Positions 4,282-6,982 of a DNA stretch of 6,982 nt are shown here, piece by piece; position 1 is the first letter of the stretch, and the number at the start of each line of letters is the position of its first letter. The position numbers and the translations under genes were made by a program. This stretch comes from an uncultured cyanobacterium (GTDB lineage: Bacteria; Cyanobacteriota; Cyanobacteriia; Phormidesmidales; Phormidesmidaceae). The notes below the pieces were generated by a model. That model saw nothing but the letters and a program-made list of their open reading frames with translations, made no database searches and was not told the DNA's origin. The stretch covers positions 1-6,982 of the forward strand of contig CALHGI010000649.1 of the NCBI GenBank assembly GCA_938029995.1, in the 5' to 3' direction.

Positions 4282-4566
4282 ATGTCATTTGATTGGAATC
4301 TCATTAGCGTTAGCTTTATCACCGTCTTCCTATCGGAGTTAGGAGATAAAAGTCAGCTGGCCGCAATTGCCCTGGGGGGAAGTTCGTCATCCCCCAAAGC
4401 TGTTTTTTTTGGCACAGCTAGCGCCCTTGTTCTAGCCAGTTTTCTGGGCGTGCTGTTGGGGGAAGGCACAGCGCAAATCCTACCGGAGCAGCTGGTTAAA
4501 GGGATTGCTGCCATTGGATTTGCGCTGTTGGCAATCCGTTTACTGTGGCCTGATGAGGAGAGTTAG
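4282..4566 (+). CDS. Half-size UPF0016 transporter subunit, second of pair
   Basis: The 94-residue protein is a second single UPF0016 repeat. Three helices lie at about 6-18, 39-60 and 73-90. The cation motif is ELGDKS at 19-24, immediately after helix 1 in the same place as in the preceding protein. It lacks the long N-terminal tail of its partner. Full-size family members hold two such repeats in opposite membrane orientation, so this protein and its neighbour together could rebuild one transporter in the plasma or thylakoid membrane, as described for the cyanobacterial Hmx1/Hmx2 manganese transporters. No Shine-Dalgarno sequence is seen before the ATG (upstream TTTGAACA), so translation may depend on other signals. 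The stop overlaps that of the opposing gene by four bases, leaving no room for an ordinary terminator outside coding sequence. Confidence 0.9.
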   Translation: MSFDWNLISVSFITVFLSELGDKSQLAAIALGGSSSSPKAVFFGTASALVLASFLGVLLGEGTAQILPEQLVKGIAAIGFALLAIRLLWPDEES

Positions 4567-5111
4567 TTGCGCTCAGTAAACTGGGCAGCAATGTCGCTGT
4601 AGCACAGCGCTAATAGGCCGGCTAGAGCCATCACTTTCATGGACTCGATGCACCAGTAGGCCCCGTGCATCCAATTCATGGTGTTGGGGACAATATGGAT
4701 AATGCCAGGCATGTCGAGGGCAATACCGATAGCGCCCATATAGGGTGTGAGCACATAGGTGTAGGTCAACGAGATCGCCACTAGGCTAGCGGCCAAAAAT
4801 AATGCCCAGCGACTGCGACTACCGCTAATTTCCACCGCTCCGTCAGCATGGGCTTGGCGCATGGACAACACACCGGTCAAAATCAGCCCGGACAGTAGCA
4901 TTTCTAAATGGTTGAATAGCTCAAAGAGGCTATAACCAGCGCTGGCAAATCCAGGGGCGGTCATCATGCCACTCATGTAAAGCATGGGCATGACCACGAG
5001 GTCGAGAATAAGACTGCCCCCGAGCCAAAAGACCGCCACAAAAAGAACGGCGGTATCCCAAGCGAACTGGCGCGGCGATAGCTTGGGATACGGTAATGTG
5101 AAATTCGTCAT
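4563..5111 (-). CDS. Four-helix membrane protein, DUF4149-like, function unknown
   Basis: The 182-residue protein has four predicted membrane helices at about 18-42, 64-85, 102-121 and 155-172, and no signal peptide. The first helix segment (AVLFVAVFWLGGSLILDLVV) and overall plan resemble the DUF4149/TMEM205-like domain often seen in cyanobacteria. I give that family as probable, not certain. Histidines at 68, 138, 149 and the segment PNTMNWMHGAYW (142-153) are candidates for conserved polar residues. The start ATG at 5111 has no clear Shine-Dalgarno sequence and is preceded by a palindromic leader (5115-5160). A strong terminator separates it from mgdA upstream, so it has its own promoter. 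Its stop codon overlaps that of the opposing UPF0016 gene. No function can be assigned. Confidence 0.82.
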   Translation of the reverse strand: MTNFTLPYPKLSPRQFAWDTAVLFVAVFWLGGSLILDLVVMPMLYMSGMMTAPGFASAGYSLFELFNHLEMLLSGLILTGVLSMRQAHADGAVEISGSRSRWALFLAASLVAISLTYTYVLTPYMGAIGIALDMPGIIHIVPNTMNWMHGAYWCIESMKVMALAGLLALCYSDIAAQFTERN

Positions 5112-5114
5112 AAA

Positions 5115-5160
5115 TCAGACCAGATATGGATGGGTATGTCCCATACGCTAACTGATCTGA
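5115..5160 (-). promoter_or_regulatory. Palindromic leader of the DUF4149-like gene
   Basis: TCAGACCAG (5115-5123) and CTGATCTGA (5152-5160) are complementary except at one position, which can pair as G-U in the minus-strand RNA. Between them ATGGG (5130-5134) pairs with CCCAT (5140-5144), or alternatively GTATG (5134-5138) with CATAC (5142-5146). The outer arm ends three bases from the ATG at 5111, so in RNA the ribosome-binding region would be folded. As DNA it could also be an operator. Confidence 0.45.
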
Positions 5161-5175
5161 CTGGCAACAAACGTG

Positions 5176-5209
5176 AAAAAACGTTGCGATGTATGCATTG
5201 CAACGTTTT
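5176..5209 (-). terminator. Strong intrinsic terminator of mgdA
   Basis: AAAACGTTGC (5178-5187) pairs perfectly with GCAACGTTTT (5200-5209). GATG (5188-5191) pairs on with CATT (5196-5199) through one wobble, giving a 14-bp stem with the four-base loop TATG. Read on the minus strand the stem leads into six T residues (5176-5181), 54 bases after the mgdA stop. On the plus strand four T residues end the stem, so partial action there is possible. Confidence 0.75.
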
Positions 5210-5263
5210 CTGTAGAGTCGTAACGCCGGTATTGAGATATAAAACTGCACAAACTGGCCGTCT

Positions 5264-6628
5264 TTAGGCGCTAGCGGCCTCTCCATCATGGATGGTTTTT
5301 ACCCATTTCAAGCGCTTGGGTCGCACCGCCATGCGGGTCGTGGCGAAGGCCATCACCACAATCCAGTGGGTCATGTAGAGTGTGCCTTTCACGGCCTGCA
5401 CCATGGCCAGTAATAGGGATATTTTCTGGGTGCGACAAATCCCCATGGCCATGCCCCAGTAGGACACCCCCACGGCAAATGTGGTTAAGGGGGCAAACAC
5501 TGGCGGCTGCCGCAGTGCGATCGCAAATATTAAGTCCGGCAACGCAACAATCGGCAACATATATTGCAACATCCAGTACATAAACATATCGATGGATTTG
5601 TTCCAACCCAGCCGATTGCGCAACAACAGTCGCCAATAATCCAAATAGCGCTGGTAGCCCCCTTCAGCCCAACGGTTGCGCTGGTGCCACAGGGCGATGC
5701 TACTGGTCACCCCTTCCTCTCCGACCGTAGGGGTGGTCAAAAAGCCGATATTCCATTGATTTAAATGGAGCTGCACCGTGAGATCTAAATCATCGGTAAT
5801 GGTCATTTCATTCCAACCGCCACATTGGGCAATGGCGGTGCGGCGCACAAACTGACCATTGCCCCGCAGTTCTCCGATGCCACAGCGAGACGCTCGCTGC
5901 TCTTGGTAATAGCGATCTAAGGCCATTTCCGCCGCCTGGCCCTGGGTCCAAAAATTCGTCTCACTATTAACAATGGACTTGCGGACTTGAATCGCCCCGG
6001 TACGGTCATTGGCAAACAGCGGGACCACGTGCCGCAGCAGGTTGGCGGGCACCTGGGCATCGGCATCAAACACCGCTAGCAAATCCCCCGTGGCCCTGGG
6101 CCAAGCCAAATTGAGGGCACCAGACTTACCGCCCGTTGCCTCGGGACCTCGGTGCAACACCTTTAGCTTGGGATAGTTTTGGGTCAGCCGATCTAAGATG
6201 CTGCCGGTGTCGTCGTCGCTATTGTCATCAATCACCCAAAGTTCATAGCGATCTTCGGGGTAGTCCAAACTGCACAGGGAATCCACCAGGTTGGCGATCA
6301 CCGCCGCTTCATTTTTGGCCGCCACCAACAAAGAAACCCTGGGAAAGTCCGCTGGGTTTAAGGTCGCCGTGTCTAACGGGGCCGTCTCCGCAGTGGCTGG
6401 CAAACTGGCTTTATTGGGGCTAATGGCATAGGTGGGGTTTGCGATCGCAATGCGCACCATATACAGTGCCACTAAAGCCGTCACCCCTCCCACAATCACC
6501 ATCCCCCAAGGGGACACATGCAGCATCCAGGTTATGCCCCACAAAACCACCAAAGCCGCTAACGCTTTTAGGCGACGTCCCTCAGAAAGATCATCCGGAG
6601 AAGCATTCGGTACCATTTCAATCGCCAT
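5264..6628 (-). CDS. mgdA: Monoglucosyldiacylglycerol synthase, GT2 family (MgdA-like)
   Basis: The product is a 454-residue membrane-bound processive-type GT2 enzyme. In cyanobacteria MgdA transfers glucose from UDP-glucose to diacylglycerol, making the glucolipid that is then epimerised to MGDG, the main thylakoid lipid. Helices at about 22-37 and 41-62 come first. The catalytic domain (97-330) follows, with VSLLVAAKNEAAV (98-110), VIDDNSDDD (132-140), FDADAQV (187-193, the metal/UDP-binding DxD), the acceptor segment GIGELRGNGQFVRR (250-263), TITDDLDL (276-283) and HQRNRWAEGGYQRYLDYW (315-332) with the Q-x-x-R-W signature. Hydrophobic segments at about 345-371, 376-396 and 404-428 complete it, and the C-terminus RPKRLKWVKTIH (436-447) matches the known cyanobacterial enzymes as I recall them. 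The start at 6628 lacks a Shine-Dalgarno sequence; an in-frame ATG at 6616 is an alternative. It is monocistronic, with a terminator at 5176-5209. Confidence 0.9.
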   Translation of the reverse strand: MAIEMVPNASPDDLSEGRRLKALAALVVLWGITWMLHVSPWGMVIVGGVTALVALYMVRIAIANPTYAISPNKASLPATAETAPLDTATLNPADFPRVSLLVAAKNEAAVIANLVDSLCSLDYPEDRYELWVIDDNSDDDTGSILDRLTQNYPKLKVLHRGPEATGGKSGALNLAWPRATGDLLAVFDADAQVPANLLRHVVPLFANDRTGAIQVRKSIVNSETNFWTQGQAAEMALDRYYQEQRASRCGIGELRGNGQFVRRTAIAQCGGWNEMTITDDLDLTVQLHLNQWNIGFLTTPTVGEEGVTSSIALWHQRNRWAEGGYQRYLDYWRLLLRNRLGWNKSIDMFMYWMLQYMLPIVALPDLIFAIALRQPPVFAPLTTFAVGVSYWGMAMGICRTQKISLLLAMVQAVKGTLYMTHWIVVMAFATTRMAVRPKRLKWVKTIHDGEAASA

Positions 6629-6831
6629 AGGTTCTGTGTAATTGGGGCATCGGGTAACAGGTTATTAATATCTTATTAAAATCTGTTACATCCCATCGTC
6701 CCCAGATCGATATTCCCTGCCATTCCCTGGTCTAGACGTGCACAGAGCGCCAGATTCTGTGGGTACACTATTGCTCGGTAGATCCCATTGACAGCCTCTT
6801 GGTTACTGACAACCGGGCACGGATACCCGCG
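6629..6831. other. Upstream region of mgdA
   Basis: These 203 bases contain no gene I can support. The half nearest mgdA is AT-rich and holds an inverted repeat (6654-6689). The far part has a CGGG/CCCG short dyad near 6814-6828, downstream of the possible minus-strand gene end at 6832, without a T-run. The open plus-strand frame from 6736 to 6978 has no ATG before 6913 and is not recognised. Confidence 0.4.
6654..6692. promoter_or_regulatory. Inverted repeat with HLR1-like site at the probable mgdA promoter
   Basis: GTAACAG (6654-6660) and CTGTTAC (6683-6689) are perfect complements around 22 AT-rich bases. Within that loop TTATTAA occurs at 6662-6668 and 6673-6679, an 11-base period. On the plus strand ATTAAAAT-N2-GTTACATC (6675-6692) matches the HLR1 pattern at 13 of 16 positions. 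The minus-strand AT-rich core offers several -10-like sequences 35-50 bases from the mgdA ATG. A regulatory role is likely; the regulator is uncertain. Confidence 0.4.
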
Positions 6832-6981
6832 TTAAGCCCCACCGCTTTTCAACAACCGGGGTCTGGCTTCTGCCTGGGGCTTATTCACGGTAGACCCAGA
6901 CCACTGTTCGACATGGCCACTGTTCAACCTGGATTGTTGGACATGGACGATCAGACCTTGACGCTTCCATTGATCTAAGTT
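6832..6981 (-). CDS. Possible 3' end of an unidentified gene entering from the right edge
   Basis: A minus-strand frame is open from the window edge to a TAA at 6832-6834, giving 49 hydrophilic residues that start NLDQWKRQGLIVHVQQSRLN and end ARPRLLKSGGA. The Gln/Arg/Ser-rich make-up looks like a plausible protein tail, and the orientation agrees with mgdA downstream. However, the exactly antiphase plus-strand frame is also open (6736-6978), so one of the two is a shadow. I do not recognise either. The fragment spans the tandem repeat at 6901-6946. Confidence 0.3.
   Translation of the reverse strand, partial: NLDQWKRQGLIVHVQQSRLNSGHVEQWSGSTVNKPQAEARPRLLKSGGA
6901..6946. repeat. Three tandem copies of an approximately 16-base repeat
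   Basis: CCACTGTTCGACATGG (6901-6916) is followed directly by CCACTGTTCAACCTGG (6917-6932) with two differences, and by a shortened third copy ATTGTTGGACATGG (6933-6946). The shared core is TGTT(C/G)(A/G)AC(A/C)TGG. The period is not a multiple of three, so it is not a simple protein repeat. Confidence 0.6.
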
Positions 6982-6982
6982 C

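Noticed and set aside
5286..5764. Additional open frames on both strands inside mgdA and similar ones inside other genes
   Set aside because: They overlap strongly supported coding sequence in other frames and show no family motifs; they are shadows.
6736..6978. Plus-strand open frame near the right edge
   Set aside because: There is no ATG until 6913 and no ribosome site. The antiphase minus frame gives a more protein-like sequence, though neither is proven.
1..6982. tRNA or rRNA genes, CRISPR arrays, transposases, attachment sites
   Set aside because: Both strands were scanned by eye; no tRNA cloverleaf, regularly spaced repeat array or mobile-element protein was found.

Overview
The window looks like chromosomal DNA from a cyanobacterium. 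Four HIP1 octamers (GCGATCGC) occur in 7 kb. A 45-residue open frame too short for routine gene calling reads as photosystem II subunit Psb30 (Ycf12). A family-2 glycosyltransferase closely resembles MgdA, the cyanobacterial monoglucosyldiacylglycerol synthase, and there is a pair of half-size UPF0016 (Mn2+/Ca2+ exchanger family) genes of the kind known in cyanobacteria. The genus cannot be fixed from the sequence alone. No rRNA, tRNA, transposase, insertion sequence, CRISPR array or phage gene is visible.

Layout from left to right. Bases 1-60 may be the 5' end of a minus-strand gene leaving the window. At 244-777 (minus) is a one-helix membrane protein with a repetitive Lys/Thr/Ala tail, followed by a good minus-strand terminator at 122-148. 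At 1056-2000 (minus) is a GT9-type glycosyltransferase whose catalytic signatures are degraded. At 2272-2952 (plus) is ispD of the MEP isoprenoid pathway, convergent with psb30 at 3054-3191 (minus). The space between those two holds a terminator and nested CCGGG inverted repeats. Divergent from psb30 is a plus-strand cluster: a nine-cysteine YkgJ-family protein (3384-3740), then two half-size UPF0016 proteins (3812-4177 and 4282-4566). The last overlaps by four bases, stop against stop, a minus-strand four-helix DUF4149-like membrane protein (4563-5111). Upstream of that lie a very strong hairpin terminator and mgdA (5264-6628, minus). The final 354 bases hold an AT-rich inverted repeat at the likely mgdA promoter, an approximately 16-base tandem repeat, and perhaps the 3' end of another minus-strand gene.

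A thread through the recognisable genes is supply of the photosynthetic membrane: IspD feeds isoprenoids (carotenoids, phytyl and quinone tails), MgdA starts galactolipid synthesis, Psb30 is a PSII core subunit, and the UPF0016 pair probably moves manganese, the metal of the PSII water-oxidising cluster. The most interesting piece is the divergent psb30 / ykgJ-UPF0016-UPF0016 block. It has an intergenic region with an HLR1-like site and palindromes, and a perfect 13-bp terminator-like inverted repeat buried inside the first UPF0016 coding sequence. Function statements rest on reading motifs by eye; no database search was possible.
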